Assembly: GCA_001725945.1 (NCBI GenBank)
Contig: LRMT01000026.1
Coordinates: forward strand, 1-54,025
Direction: 5' to 3'
Source: Cupriavidus sp. UYMMa02A
GTDB taxonomy: Bacteria > Pseudomonadota > Gammaproteobacteria > Burkholderiales > Burkholderiaceae
Length of the DNA stretch: 54,025 nucleotides
Each line of letters starts with the position of its first letter. Positions within the stretch are counted from its first letter, which is position 1. Of the stretch, positions 34,310 to 42,783 are shown piece by piece. Both the position numbers and the translations under genes were made by a program. The notes beneath the pieces are model-generated. The model searched no databases. It worked only from the letters and a program-made list of their open reading frames with translations, and was not told where the DNA came from.

Positions 34310-35489
34310 CCGAGCGATATCACGCTGCTCAGCAGCATGCGGACCAGCGTGGCCTGCCGCGTCACGCCGGTCTGGAGAAGATCGCGCGCAGGTGCGCGCG
34401 CGCCGTGTTCTTGCTGATGCCGAGTTCGTCCGCGGCCTCATCCAGGGCGAGCCCGTTGGCAAGCTGCAGCGCCAGTTGCGTCTCGGCGGGCGTGAAGTCG
34501 AACAGCTGGCGCACCACGTCGTGCGAAGCCTGTGAACGCCGCTCGGGGTCGCGGATAAACACCACGCAGGCCGGACGCTTGCGATTGTCCTCGGACCATT
34601 CGCTGAGCGGGATGGTGCGGACCAGCACGCCGAGCCTGCCGTTGCCGGAAGGGCGCGTGATCGACATCGCCTCCATCATCGCTGGCGCGGTGCCGATGTG
34701 GCCCATCATTGCCTGGCGGACCGCACGCTGGAACCTGCGGTTCTCCTGGCCATACTCCACGTCGAGCCCACCGCCGGCGATGCGGATGCCGTCCTTGGCG
34801 GCAAGGATTTCGTCGGCGGCGGCATTGGTCTTGATGATGGTGCCGGACTCGTCCAGGATCACCATGCCGACCAGCATGCGGTCGATGGCGCTGGCGTAGA
34901 CGGTGCGCTCCGATTCCGCCACGTCGATGCGCGAGTGCAAGTCCACCGCGCGCTTCAGGTGCGGCAGCAGCGCGGTGCACAAGGCCTTGTCCGCGGCGGA
35001 GAAGTCTGGGCTGTCATGGTTGCGGCATACGCGGAAGCGGCATTCCACGCCGTCGTGCGTGCGCAGGTCCGCGCCCAGGATATAGCGGATGCCGATGTCC
35101 TTGAGGAACTGCTGGTAGAGCTCGCTCATGCACCACACGCCCTGCCCCAGGTGCTCGTCGATGGTCACGACGCGGTCCGAAGGCAAGCCGATGAACGGAT
35201 CCAGCGAATAGTAGTAGTTGTTGTAGGACACCTCGCCCGGCAGCGTCTGGCCATGCTCGGAGGCATTCACCATCAGCCCGGGACGGTCCGTCGCCGGCGA
35301 GCGCAGGATCAGCGTGACGTAGTTGGCATTCAGTTGCCGGCGAATCTGCTCCAGTGCCTTGCCCCATGGCACCTGCTCCATCGGGCCCTGGTAGATATTG
35401 CCCAGCAACGCGCTGAATTCCGACAGCGATACGGTCGCCTGCGCGAACAGGTGCGCGGCTGCCTGGGTATGGCTAACCTCCATCAGCAT
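34306..35489 (-). CDS. LuxR-type transcriptional regulator, TeiR/TesR-like (copy 2)
   Basis: A regulator of about 395 residues, clearly paralogous to copy 1 at 18281 over its whole length (PMEQVPWGKALEQIRRQLNA, YNNYYYSLDPFIGLPSDRVV, RTIPLSEWSEDNRKRPACVV). The HTH reads LALQLANGLALDEAADELGI followed by SKNTARAHLR. An A is missing near 34378 (TTC TCC AAG became TTC TCC AG). With it restored, the protein ends TGVTRQATLVRMLLSSVISL before TAG 34306. ATG 35489 (MLMEV) matches the MLM start of copy 1. A TATAAT box with the same 14-bp block as copy 1 is upstream. Likely activator of the steroid regulon (inference from TeiR). Confidence 0.85.
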
Positions 35490-35578
35490 TTCCTCTGTCT
35501 CCATTGTGGCGTGCGCAGCGCGTCGGACGTGCCGAACGGCTGGCCTGCTGGGGCTCTGCGGCCCTTTTTTTTGTGCCC

Positions 35579-35592
35579 CGATTATAGGGACG
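35579..35592 (-). promoter_or_regulatory. conserved promoter block of luxR copy 2 (consensus -10)
   Basis: The minus strand reads CGTCCCTATAATCG, identical to the block upstream of copy 1, about 90 bases upstream of the start at 35489. Confidence 0.65.
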
Positions 35593-35663
35593 GCGGCGGT
35601 GGCCGGCGTGGCCTCCGCCTTCATGGTTTGCCCTGAGCAAGACCGCACCACATGCGGAGCGGA

Positions 35664-35682
35664 CTAGTCCTGCGGGACAGCG
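35664..35682 (+). promoter_or_regulatory. dyad copy of the steroid-island motif near luxR copy 2
   Basis: Reads CTAGTCCTGCGGGACAGCG, with a full GTCC-N4-GGAC core but a divergent right end. The overlapping minus-strand GGACTAG makes the left half ACTAGT symmetrical. Confidence 0.5.
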
Positions 35683-35710
35683 ACATGCTCCCGCGCCTGC
35701 CGCCCGTGCA

Positions 35711-35729
35711 CATACTCCAAACAGACTAA
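35711..35729 (-). promoter_or_regulatory. steroid-island motif variant near luxR copy 2
   Basis: The minus strand reads TTAGTCTGTTTGGAGTATG. It resembles the variant upstream of the EthD remnant (TTAGTCCACTTGAGGTATG). It is over 220 bases upstream of the regulator start. Confidence 0.45.
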
Positions 35730-35763
35730 GGGCAGACCCATCCCCGCCGTGTCGCGCCGGCGC

Positions 35764-35782
35764 CCTACCCAAACAGACGATG
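35764..35782 (+). promoter_or_regulatory. steroid-island motif upstream of the SDR at 35861, one base short
   Basis: CTACCCAAACAGACGATG matches the hsaA site CTAGTCCCAACAGACGATG if one base is missing in the left half. Given the frequent one-base losses in this sequence, a full site is plausible. It is 79 bases upstream of ATG 35861. Confidence 0.5.
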
Positions 35783-35860
35783 CCGCGCCGCCACGCTGCC
35801 GCTACAAGACAGCCATGCGCGGCGATTCCCGCCGCCTTCTTTTCACGGAGAACCCCCACC

Positions 35861-36670
35861 ATGGCGGCAAACCCGCGGCAGCAGGCCGCAGTGATTACCG
35901 GAGCGGCCGGCGGCATCGGCCACGCGCTCGCGCAGGCACTGGCAGCGCGAGGGTATGCGCTGGCGCTGGCGGATGTCGACGCCGGTGCGCTCGAAGCGGC
36001 ACGAGCAGCACTTGCTGCACAAGGGGCGACCGTCATCGCCGTGCACACCGATGTATCCGACGCGGGCCAGATCGAGCACCTGTGCGAGCAGAGCTTCCTG
36101 CGCCTGGGCCATGTCGACCTGCTGGTCAACAACGCTGGCGTCCTCGCCACCGGCCGCTGCTGGGAGCTGGAGCCGGAGGTGTTCGAGCGCGTGATGCGCA
36201 TCAACCTGTGGAGCGTGCTGCACGCGCTGCGCAGCTTCGTGCCGCGCATGGCGGCGCAAGGCGCTGGCCATATCGTCAATGTGGCATCGATGGCGGGCCT
36301 GGCGGTTGGACCGTGGCTGGCGCCCTACACGCTGTCCAAGCAGGGCGTGGTGGCGCTCAGCGAAGGGCTGCTGCTGGAACTGCAGGCAGCGGGGTTGCCG
36401 CTAGGCGTCTCGGTGGTCTGTCCCGGCCCTGTAGCCACCGGAATCGCGTCCGGACTCGACGGCGCCGCACCGCGCGAGGTGGACCAGATGAATGGCGCGC
36501 TGCGCAGCGGCATTGCCGCCGGCATGACGCCGGATGCCGTTGCGCAGCGCATCCTTGATGGCGTATCGGCGCGCCAGTTCTGGATCCTGCCGCATGAGCA
36601 GGCCGCGCAGGCGGCACTCGCGCGCGCGCAAGGCATCGCCGCCGGCTCGCTGCCCGCCTTTGCGTTCTGA
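35861..36670 (+). CDS. SDR family oxidoreductase
   Basis: An intact 269-residue SDR: TGAAGGIGHALAQALAARGY, DVDAGALEAARAALAAQGAT, LLVNNAGVLATGRCWELEPE, VNVASMAGLAVG (Ser), YTLSKQGVVALSEGLLLEL and SVVCPGPVATGIASG. The C-terminal region has the pattern of SDRs with a bulky-substrate cap (FWILPHEQAAQAALARAQGI). CGGAGAACCCCCACC precedes the start. A one-base-short motif copy lies upstream. It is the last likely member of the steroid island, followed by a 9-bp tandem repeat and an esterase fragment. Confidence 0.8.
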   Translation: MAANPRQQAAVITGAAGGIGHALAQALAARGYALALADVDAGALEAARAALAAQGATVIAVHTDVSDAGQIEHLCEQSFLRLGHVDLLVNNAGVLATGRCWELEPEVFERVMRINLWSVLHALRSFVPRMAAQGAGHIVNVASMAGLAVGPWLAPYTLSKQGVVALSEGLLLELQAAGLPLGVSVVCPGPVATGIASGLDGAAPREVDQMNGALRSGIAAGMTPDAVAQRILDGVSARQFWILPHEQAAQAALARAQGIAAGSLPAFAF

Positions 36671-36671
36671 A

Positions 36672-36702
36672 CCCGATACCCCCGATACCCCCGATATCCC
36701 CC
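36672..36702. repeat. 9-bp tandem repeat CCCGATACC, three copies
   Basis: CCCGATACC, CCCGATACC and CCCGATATC run head to tail directly after the SDR stop and before the esterase ribosome binding site (CAGGAGACC). Effect unknown. Confidence 0.7.
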
Positions 36703-36723
36703 GCTGTCATCCAGGAGACCCCA

Positions 36724-37095
36724 ATGCCGCTTGATCCCCAGGCCCGCGCCATGCTGGACGCCATGGCCGCCATGCCGAGCCCCGATTTCTCGACGCTGCG
36801 CGCCGCCGACTACCGCGCCGCGCTGGCCGCCATGCCGGGCTTTGCACCGGGCGACAGCATTGCCGCGCAGCAAGACCTGACCATCGAAGGCGCGGCCGGC
36901 CCGTTGCCGGCTCGCCTGTACCGGCCCGACAACAGTGCCGGCCTGCCGCTCATCGTCTATTTCCACGGCGGCGGCTTCGTGCTCTGCGGCCTCGATTCGC
37001 ATGACAACATCTGCCGCAGCCTGGCGCGCCGCAGCGGCGCGCTGGTACTGTCGGTCGACTACCGGCTGGCCCCCGAAGCGCGCCTTCCCGGGCGG
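36724..37095 (+). pseudogene. N-terminal fragment of an HSL-family esterase (alpha/beta hydrolase-3)
   Basis: About 124 residues remain: LDPQARAMLDAMAAMPSPDF, ARLYRPDNSAGLPLIVYFHG followed by GGFVLCG (oxyanion HGGG motif), and LVLSVDYRLAPEARLP. The Ser nucleophile elbow (GDSAGG) and the His end, about 180 residues, are missing. The homology stops at about 37095, where a minus-strand transporter gene fragment begins. GGAGACCCCA precedes ATG 36724. An ester-bond hydrolase for steroid or lactone substrates is conceivable, but it cannot be active as it stands. Confidence 0.75.
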
Positions 37096-37104
37096 CGGCG
37101 TTGG

Positions 37105-37440
37105 ATCGCATGGGCTGGTCAGCGCGCCCATCAGCAGCGTGTAGCCGTCCGGCGCCGACTTGGCGACCAGGTCCGCGCCGATATTGCCAGCGGCGCCTGC
37201 GCGGTTGTCGACCACGACCTGCTGGCCGAGCGTGCCCGACAGGCGCTGGGCCAGCGTACGGCCGATGACATCGGTGGCACCGCCGGGCGGGTACGGCACC
37301 ACGAGGCGGATCGGCTTGTTGGGATAGTCGTTGGCCGCGGCCAGGGAAGGGGCCAGCAGAAGGCTGGCGCAAGCCAGCGACGACAGCAGCAGGGCGCGGC
37401 GCGGCGCACGAACGCTGCGGCCGGGGGAAATGCCGGACAT
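37105..37440 (-). pseudogene. N-terminal fragment of a Bug/TctC periplasmic binding protein
   Basis: Begins MSGISPGRSVRAPRRALLLS with a signal peptide to about residue 36 (APSLAAAND). The first lobe follows: YPNKPIRLVVPYPPGGATDV, GQQVVVDNRAGAAGNIGADL and APDGYTLLMGALTS. About 210 of 320 residues are lost. The break meets the esterase fragment head-on at 37095-37105. An intact member would carry a carboxylate to a tripartite transporter. It is transcribed away from the dehydratase gene at 37690. Confidence 0.75.
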
Positions 37441-37659
37441 GTAAGTCTCCTGTGCCGGGATTTTGTGGAATCGGGGGAGCGCGGCGGTTCATGTTCCACG
37501 CGCCGATGATGCCCGGCTCGTCATCGGGCCAAGTGTAGGGTCGGCCTCTTGATTGAAGAATCAGAATTTTTCTATGACTGATCTGGAATTCGAATTAATT
37601 TTGTGTGATGCCTGAAACACTTGTGGCGCACGGCCGCGCAAGGTTAAGCTTCGCATCCC

Positions 37660-37673
37660 GATTATCAATAATC
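37660..37673. promoter_or_regulatory. palindromic operator candidate upstream of the IlvD/Edd gene
   Basis: GATTATCAATAATC is a perfect 14-base palindrome (six-base arms, CA centre) ending 16 bases before the start at 37690. It stands in an AT-rich 249-bp promoter region. The GntR/FCD regulator encoded downstream in the same unit is the natural candidate to bind it (inference). Confidence 0.55.
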
Positions 37674-37689
37674 CTATTGGAGACGCAGG

Positions 37690-39450
37690 ATGCCTTCCGC
37701 CCATGACCCAAAGCTGCCGCAGGACGGCTCCGCCACCACCGAGGGCCTGGCCAAGGCCTGACCAACTACGGCGACACGGGCTTCTCGCTGTTCCTGCGCA
37801 AGGCCTTTATCAAGGGGGCGGGTTTTACCGACGATGCGCTGTCGCGTCCGGTCATCGGCATCGTCAATACGGGCAGCAGCTACAACCCCTGTCATGGCAA
37901 TGCGCCGCAGCTGGTGGAGGCAGTCAAGCGTGGCGTGATGCTCGCGGGCGGCCTGCCGGTGGACTTCCCGACGATCTCGGTGCACGAAAGCTTCTCGGCG
38001 CGACCAGCATGTACCTGCGCAACCTGATGTCGATGGACACCGAGGAGATGATTCGCGCGCAGCCCATGGACGCGGTGGTACTGATCGGCGGCTGCGACAA
38101 GACGGTGCCAGCGCAACTGATGGGCGCGGCCTCGGCCGGCTTACCGGCGATCCAGCTCGTGACCGGTTCGATGCTGACCGGGTCGCATCGCGGCGAGCGA
38201 GTCGGGGCGTGTACCGACTGCAGGCGCTACTGGGGGCGCTACCGTGCGGAAGAGATCGACAGCGCGGAAATTGCGGACGTCAATAACCAGCTTGTGGCCA
38301 GCGTAGGCACCTGCTCGGTGATGGGCACGGCCAGCACCATGGCCTGCGTGGCCGAGGCACTGGGCATGATGGTGAGTGGCGGGGCGTCGGCGCCGCGGTG
38401 ACGGCAGATCGTGTGCGCGTGGCCGAGCGCACCGGCACCACGGCGGTGGCCATGGCCGCCGCGCGGCTGACGCCTGACCGCATCCTGACCGGCAAGGCTT
38501 TTGAAAACGCGCTGCGCGTGCTGCTCGCCATCGGCGGGTCGACCAATGGCATCGTCCACCTGACAGCGATCGCGGGGCGCCTGGGCATCGACATCGACCT
38601 TGCCGGTCTCGATCGCATGAGCCGTGAGACCCCCGTGCTGGTCGACCTGAAGCCTTCGGGCCAGCACTACATGGAAGACTTCCACAAGGCCGGCGGCATG
38701 CTCGCCTTGCTGCGCGAGCTGCGTCCGCTGCTGCATCTCGACACGCTGACGGTCTCCGGCCGCACGCTCGGTGAAGAGCTTGATACTGCCCCGGCACCGT
38801 TCGCGCAGGATGTGATCCGCACCGCCGCGAGCCCGATCTATCCGGCCGGCGGCCTGGCCGTGCTGCGCGGCAACCTGGCACCGGGCGGCGCCATCATCAA
38901 GCAGTCGGCCGCCAATCCGGCGCTGATGGAGCATGAAGGACGCGCGGTGGTGTTCGAGAATGCGGAGGACATGGCGGAACGTATCGACGACGAGTCGCTC
39001 GACGTCAAGGCCGACGACATCCTCGTGCTCAAGCGCATCGGACCCACGGGCGCACCGGGCATGCCGGAGGCGGGCTATATGCCGATCCCGAAGAAGCTCG
39101 CGCGCGCCGGCGTGAAGGACATGGTACGCGTGTCGGACGGGCGCATGAGCGGCACCGCGGCCGGCACCATCGTGCTGCATGTCACGCCGGAAGCCGCCAT
39201 TGGCGGGCCGCTGGCGCTCGTGCAGAGCGGCGACCGCATCCGCTTGTCAGTGGCGAATCGTGAGATCGCGCTGCTCGTTGACGACGCGGAGCTGGCCCGC
39301 CGCGCCGCCGCGCAGCCGGTCGAGCGCCCGCGCGCCGAACGCGGCTATCGCAAGCTGTTCCTGGAGACCGTGACGCAGGCCGACCAGGGCGTGGACTTCG
39401 ACTTCCTGCGCGCCGCGCAGACCGTCGACATCGTGCCGAAGCAGGGCTGA
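37690..39450 (+). CDS. IlvD/Edd-family sugar-acid dehydratase
   Basis: An Fe-S dehydratase of about 587 residues converting an aldonate to a 2-keto-3-deoxy acid. The three cluster cysteines are seen in SSYNPCHGN, VLIGGCDKTVPAQLMGAAS and GTCSVMGTASTM. Mg/substrate segments HESFS..TSMYLRNLMSMDTEE and VSDGRMSGTAAGTIVLHVTP are present. The layout resembles L-arabonate/D-xylonate dehydratases more than IlvD of valine synthesis. Three one-base breaks near 37757, 38000 and 38395 are visible; one is a lost C (AAG GCC CTG read as GCC TGA). The GntR regulator follows three bases after its stop. Confidence 0.83.
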
Positions 39451-39453
39451 GCC

Positions 39454-40133
39454 ATGGCCACGAACGCAGCGACGGTCACCGCCATCGACGGCGGCGAGGC
39501 GATGCAGCAGGCGCTCGACTCGCTTGAAGAAGACATCGTCTTCGGCCGCCTGCACCCGCGCGAGCGGCTCACCGAAGACGCGCTGATGGCGCGCTTCGGC
39601 CTGAAGCGCCACGTGGTGCGCCAGGCGCTGGCCGAGCTCGAGCTGATGGGCGTGGTGGAGCGCAAGCGCAATGTCGGCGCCGTGGTGCGCGCGTCGATGC
39701 GCATGAAGTGGTGGAACTCTACGCATTGCGCGAGGTGCTGGAATGCCATGCGGCTGCACGGATCGCCATGCCGGTGCTGCCAGCGCGCCTGCAGGCCCTG
39801 ATTGAAATCCAGCGGCGCCACGATGCGGCCGTTGCGTCCGAGGATGCGCGCGCCGTCTTCCGCATCAACCAGGCGTTCCATCACGAGCTGTTCGCGCTGA
39901 CCGACAACGCCGTGCTGCAGCAGGCCATCGGCGAATACGCGCGGCGCACCCACCCGATCCGCTTCGGCACGCTCGCCGCGGCGGCATACCGGGAACGTGC
40001 GCGGCAGGAACACTGGGCCATGATCGAAGCGCTGCGTGAAGGGCGGCGCGATGATCTTGTGGCGCTGTGCCGGAGGCATTTGCTGCCGTCGCGGGATGCA
40101 TACCTTGCCGCCGAAAAGGCGCGCGGCCAATAA
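39454..40133 (+). CDS. GntR-family regulator, FCD (FadR-like) subgroup
   Basis: About 227 residues. Winged helix: RERLTEDALMARFGLKRHVV and RQALAELELMGVVERKRNVG. The all-helical FCD ligand domain follows: VVELYALREVLECHAAARIA, NQAFHHELFALTD (metal His) and HWAMIEALREGRRDDLVALC. A frame break near 39705 separates the two domains. It lies three bases after the dehydratase gene, so it probably represses that unit in the absence of the aldonate, perhaps through the palindrome at 37660. Confidence 0.82.
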
Positions 40134-40164
40134 CTCGGCCGGCTGGCGCGCAACGGGCGACCCG

Positions 40165-41127
40165 CTAGCGCGGATGCGCTTGCCGAAACTCGCCGGGCGT
40201 CATCGGCTGCGCCTTGTTCCAGCAGGCACGGAAAGCCTGCACGCTCGCAAAGCCGCATTGTTCGGCAATTTCCTCGATCGGCAGTGAAGAGCCTTCGAGC
40301 AGCCGGCATGCCTTGTCCATGCGCAGCGCAAGCTGGTATTGCTTTGGCGTGAGCCCGGTTTCCCGCGCGAAGACGCGCGACAGGTGCCTGACGCTCGTCG
40401 CGAAGGTTCCGGCGAATGACGGATCGGACACGCTCACGGCCAGGTCGGCGGAGATGGCATCCTGCACCGCATGGACCAGCGCATTGCCATGCGAGCGCGA
40501 ATGGAATTTCGACGCCAGTTCGGGATCGCTGCTGAAGCGCCGGAACGGCACCACGTTTTCGCGCGCCACGCGAATGGCGGCTTCGTCGCCATAGGCATCG
40601 GCCACGAGTTGCAGGGCCATGTCGATACCGGACGCGACACCTGCCGAAGTCCAGATATTGCCGTCGCTGACGAAGATGCGGTTGTCGACCACGGATGCCT
40701 TGGGATGACGAGCGCGCAACCGGCCCACGTGAGCGTAGTGCGTGGTGCACAGCCGGCCATCGAGCAAGCCGGCATCGCCGAGCAGGAAGGCGCCCGTGCA
40801 GACGGCGGCAATGGTTGGCCGTTCATTCGCTGCCGCCACGCTGCGCAGCCAGTCCGCGGCCTCGCGCCATGCCGGTGATCGGATCAGCGTGTCCGTAATT
40901 TTGCTGCCAATGGCCAGCACGAGATCATCGGGCTGGAGCCGCGCCGGCAATGGCCCCACCCGGCCGAGTTCGAGGCCCTGGAACGCCTGCACGCTCGAAT
41001 GCGGCCCCACGCAACGTATGGCCAGCGGCCCGATGCCAAGCTCGGCAACGGTTGAAAGGATCTGGAGCGGCCCGGCCAGGTCCAGCATGTGGATGCCGGG
41101 CAGCATGAGAAAGTAGGCAGTTCGCAT
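40165..41127 (-). CDS. GlxA-type AraC-family regulator with DJ-1/PfpI domain
   Basis: An intact 320-residue regulator. N-terminal DJ-1/PfpI domain: RTAYFLMLPGIHMLDLAGPL and TIAAVCTGAFLLGDAGLLDG (nucleophile-elbow Cys). C-terminal double HTH: TSVRHLSRVFARETGLTPKQ and LPIEEIAEQCGFASVQAFRA. GlxA-type proteins control small-molecule catabolic operons; the N-domain is thought to sense the ligand. It is divergent from the MFS gene at 41298, which is its likely target. Confidence 0.85.
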   Translation of the reverse strand: MRTAYFLMLPGIHMLDLAGPLQILSTVAELGIGPLAIRCVGPHSSVQAFQGLELGRVGPLPARLQPDDLVLAIGSKITDTLIRSPAWREAADWLRSVAAANERPTIAAVCTGAFLLGDAGLLDGRLCTTHYAHVGRLRARHPKASVVDNRIFVSDGNIWTSAGVASGIDMALQLVADAYGDEAAIRVARENVVPFRRFSSDPELASKFHSRSHGNALVHAVQDAISADLAVSVSDPSFAGTFATSVRHLSRVFARETGLTPKQYQLALRMDKACRLLEGSSLPIEEIAEQCGFASVQAFRACWNKAQPMTPGEFRQAHPR

Positions 41128-41297
41128 ACGCCGCAGGAATGGGCACGCTCGCAGGTCGGCGGCCGATGCAGGGATTCTACTGCTTATCCGGCGATGGCTG
41201 AAATTTTGCTTTGGAGGGCAGATCCTTTGCTGGCGGCGGGCCGCAGCGCCCCATAGCATGGCAGTGACCCATTCACCTTGTGCGCGGAGTTGCTGAC

Positions 41298-42528
41298 ATG
41301 AAGAGCCCCCAGGTTTCCCGTTCCGTCACGCTGCTGCTGGTCGCGGCGGGCTTTGCCGTGATGTTTGCGTCGACGGCCGTGAAAGGCGTCTACCAGGTCT
41401 ACTTCGTGCAGCTTGCCACGCACTTCGGCCAGGGCCGCGCGCAGTTCGCGTGGTCCGGGGCGCTGTTCATGCTGGCCACCGGCCTCATGTCGCCCGTGGT
41501 GGGCGCGCTGAGCGACCGGGTTGGGCCGTTACGCACTTCGGCGGCCGGTGCACTGGCCGCCGGACTCGCCTATACCAGCGCAGCGCTGTGGAACCAGTCG
41601 CTGGTCTGGTTCAGCCTTGCGTTCGGCCTGGTCGGCGCATTCGGGCTGGCTGCCATGACGTTCGTGCCAATGGGCGTGCTGGTGGACCGCCTGTTCGAGC
41701 GCGCCGGAAAGGCCTGGCCTATGCCGTCGTCACCAACGGCACCGCAATTGGCTTCATCGTGCTGTCGCCGTTCTGGATCTGGCTGCAGCCACAGGCCGCG
41801 TGGACGACGGTGTTCGGTGCGGTCGGCATAGCCTTCGCGCTGCCGGTGGCCGCCACGTTGTGGCTGCTGTCGCGCTGGGAGCCGCCCGCTCCGGAGACAG
41901 CGGCGGCTCAGGTGCACACCTCGGCATGGGCCATCGTGCGGCGCGATCCGGTGTTCTATGTGCTGGCCGCAGGCTTCTTCGGCTGTGGCGCGACCATGGC
42001 CTTCATCGACGTGCACCTGCTCGCGCACTGGCAGGACCGGGGCGTGCCGCGCATGGAAATGGGCTACGCGCTCAGCGCGCTCGGCGTGCTGGAACTGATC
42101 AGCGGCATTGCCTCGGGCGCGCTGGCGCTGCGCTTTGACAAGCACCGGCTGCTGGCCGCCTTCTACGCCATGCGATGCGCGGCGATGCTGTTGCTGCTGG
42201 TGCCGCAGGCAGGCGTGCTGCCGTTTGCGGTGTTGTTCGGCAGCAGCTACCTGGGCACCGTCATCCTGACCTCGATGTTCTGTTTCGAGCGCTACGGCAG
42301 CCAGGTCAAGGGCAGGGTGTTCGGGCTGCTGTTCCTGGTTCACCAGGTGGGCGCGTTCCTGAGCGTGCAGCTGGGCGCGCGTCGTTCGAAGCGACTGGCT
42401 CCTATGGGCAGACCATCGTCGCGCTTGGCATGGTCACCGCCTTTGCGGCCATCTGCTCGTGGCTGGGTCTGCGTCGCGGTGCCAGCGCGCCGCCCGCCCT
42501 GCACGCCGGGGCGGGTGTGCAGGGCTGA
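41298..42528 (+). CDS. MFS transporter
   Basis: A 12-helix major facilitator of about 410 residues. Hydrophobic segments start at SVTLLLVAAGFAVMFASTAV; the loop GALSDRVGPLRTSAAG is the MFS motif A between helices 2 and 3. Frame breaks near 41715 and 42383 split it into three parts that join cleanly. ATG 41298 gives MKSPQVSRSVTLLL. Substrate is unknown; a monocarboxylate or sugar acid is likely from position. It is followed after 26 bases by a small membrane protein. Confidence 0.8.
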
Positions 42529-42554
42529 GCGGGCGAGACGGGAAGTCCGCGCCA

Positions 42555-42758
42555 ATGTCCGCGATCCGTTACCTGTTTGCCGGTGGCTGCCTGCTTCCGC
42601 TGATGCTCGCGGCACTGAATACGCGCAGCCGCACGGGCATGGCGGCGGCATGGTCCGGCATTGCCCTGCTGGCCGCGCTGCTCAGCCTCGTGGACGTGTC
42701 GGCCTACGTGCAGGCGCGCGTCGACGGCGTGCTGTTCCGGGCAGCCTGCGGCGGATGA
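42555..42758 (+). CDS. small two-helix membrane protein, unidentified
   Basis: 67 residues: MSAIRYLFAGGCLLPLMLAA is a first hydrophobic segment and MAAAWSGIALLAALLSLVDV a second. It follows the MFS gene by 26 bases in the same direction. No motif is recognised, and the ribosome binding site is weak, so it may be a chance frame or a small accessory protein. Confidence 0.45.
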   Translation: MSAIRYLFAGGCLLPLMLAALNTRSRTGMAAAWSGIALLAALLSLVDVSAYVQARVDGVLFRAACGG

Positions 42759-42783
42759 TGCCGTGTATGGCAACACCCGGTGT

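Larger units (their letters stand above)
35490..35860. other. 371-bp regulatory region between LuxR copy 2 and an SDR
   Basis: No gene is visible. The leader of the regulator contains a run of eight T on the + strand (35563-35572 region). Further upstream lie the shared TATAAT block (35579-35592) and a cluster of complete or partial 19-bp motif copies at 35649, 35664, 35711 and 35764. This is the densest cluster of the motif in the window and lies beside one of its probable regulators. Confidence 0.6.

Noticed and set aside
37690..39450. IlvD of branched-chain amino acid synthesis
   Set aside because: The linked GntR regulator, the sugar-acid neighbourhood and the sequence pattern point to an aldonate dehydratase; no other ilv gene is near.
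42459..42758. Longer start for the small membrane protein
   Set aside because: The upstream part overlaps the MFS C-terminus and is Arg/Ala-rich; only the part from 42555 reads as a membrane protein.
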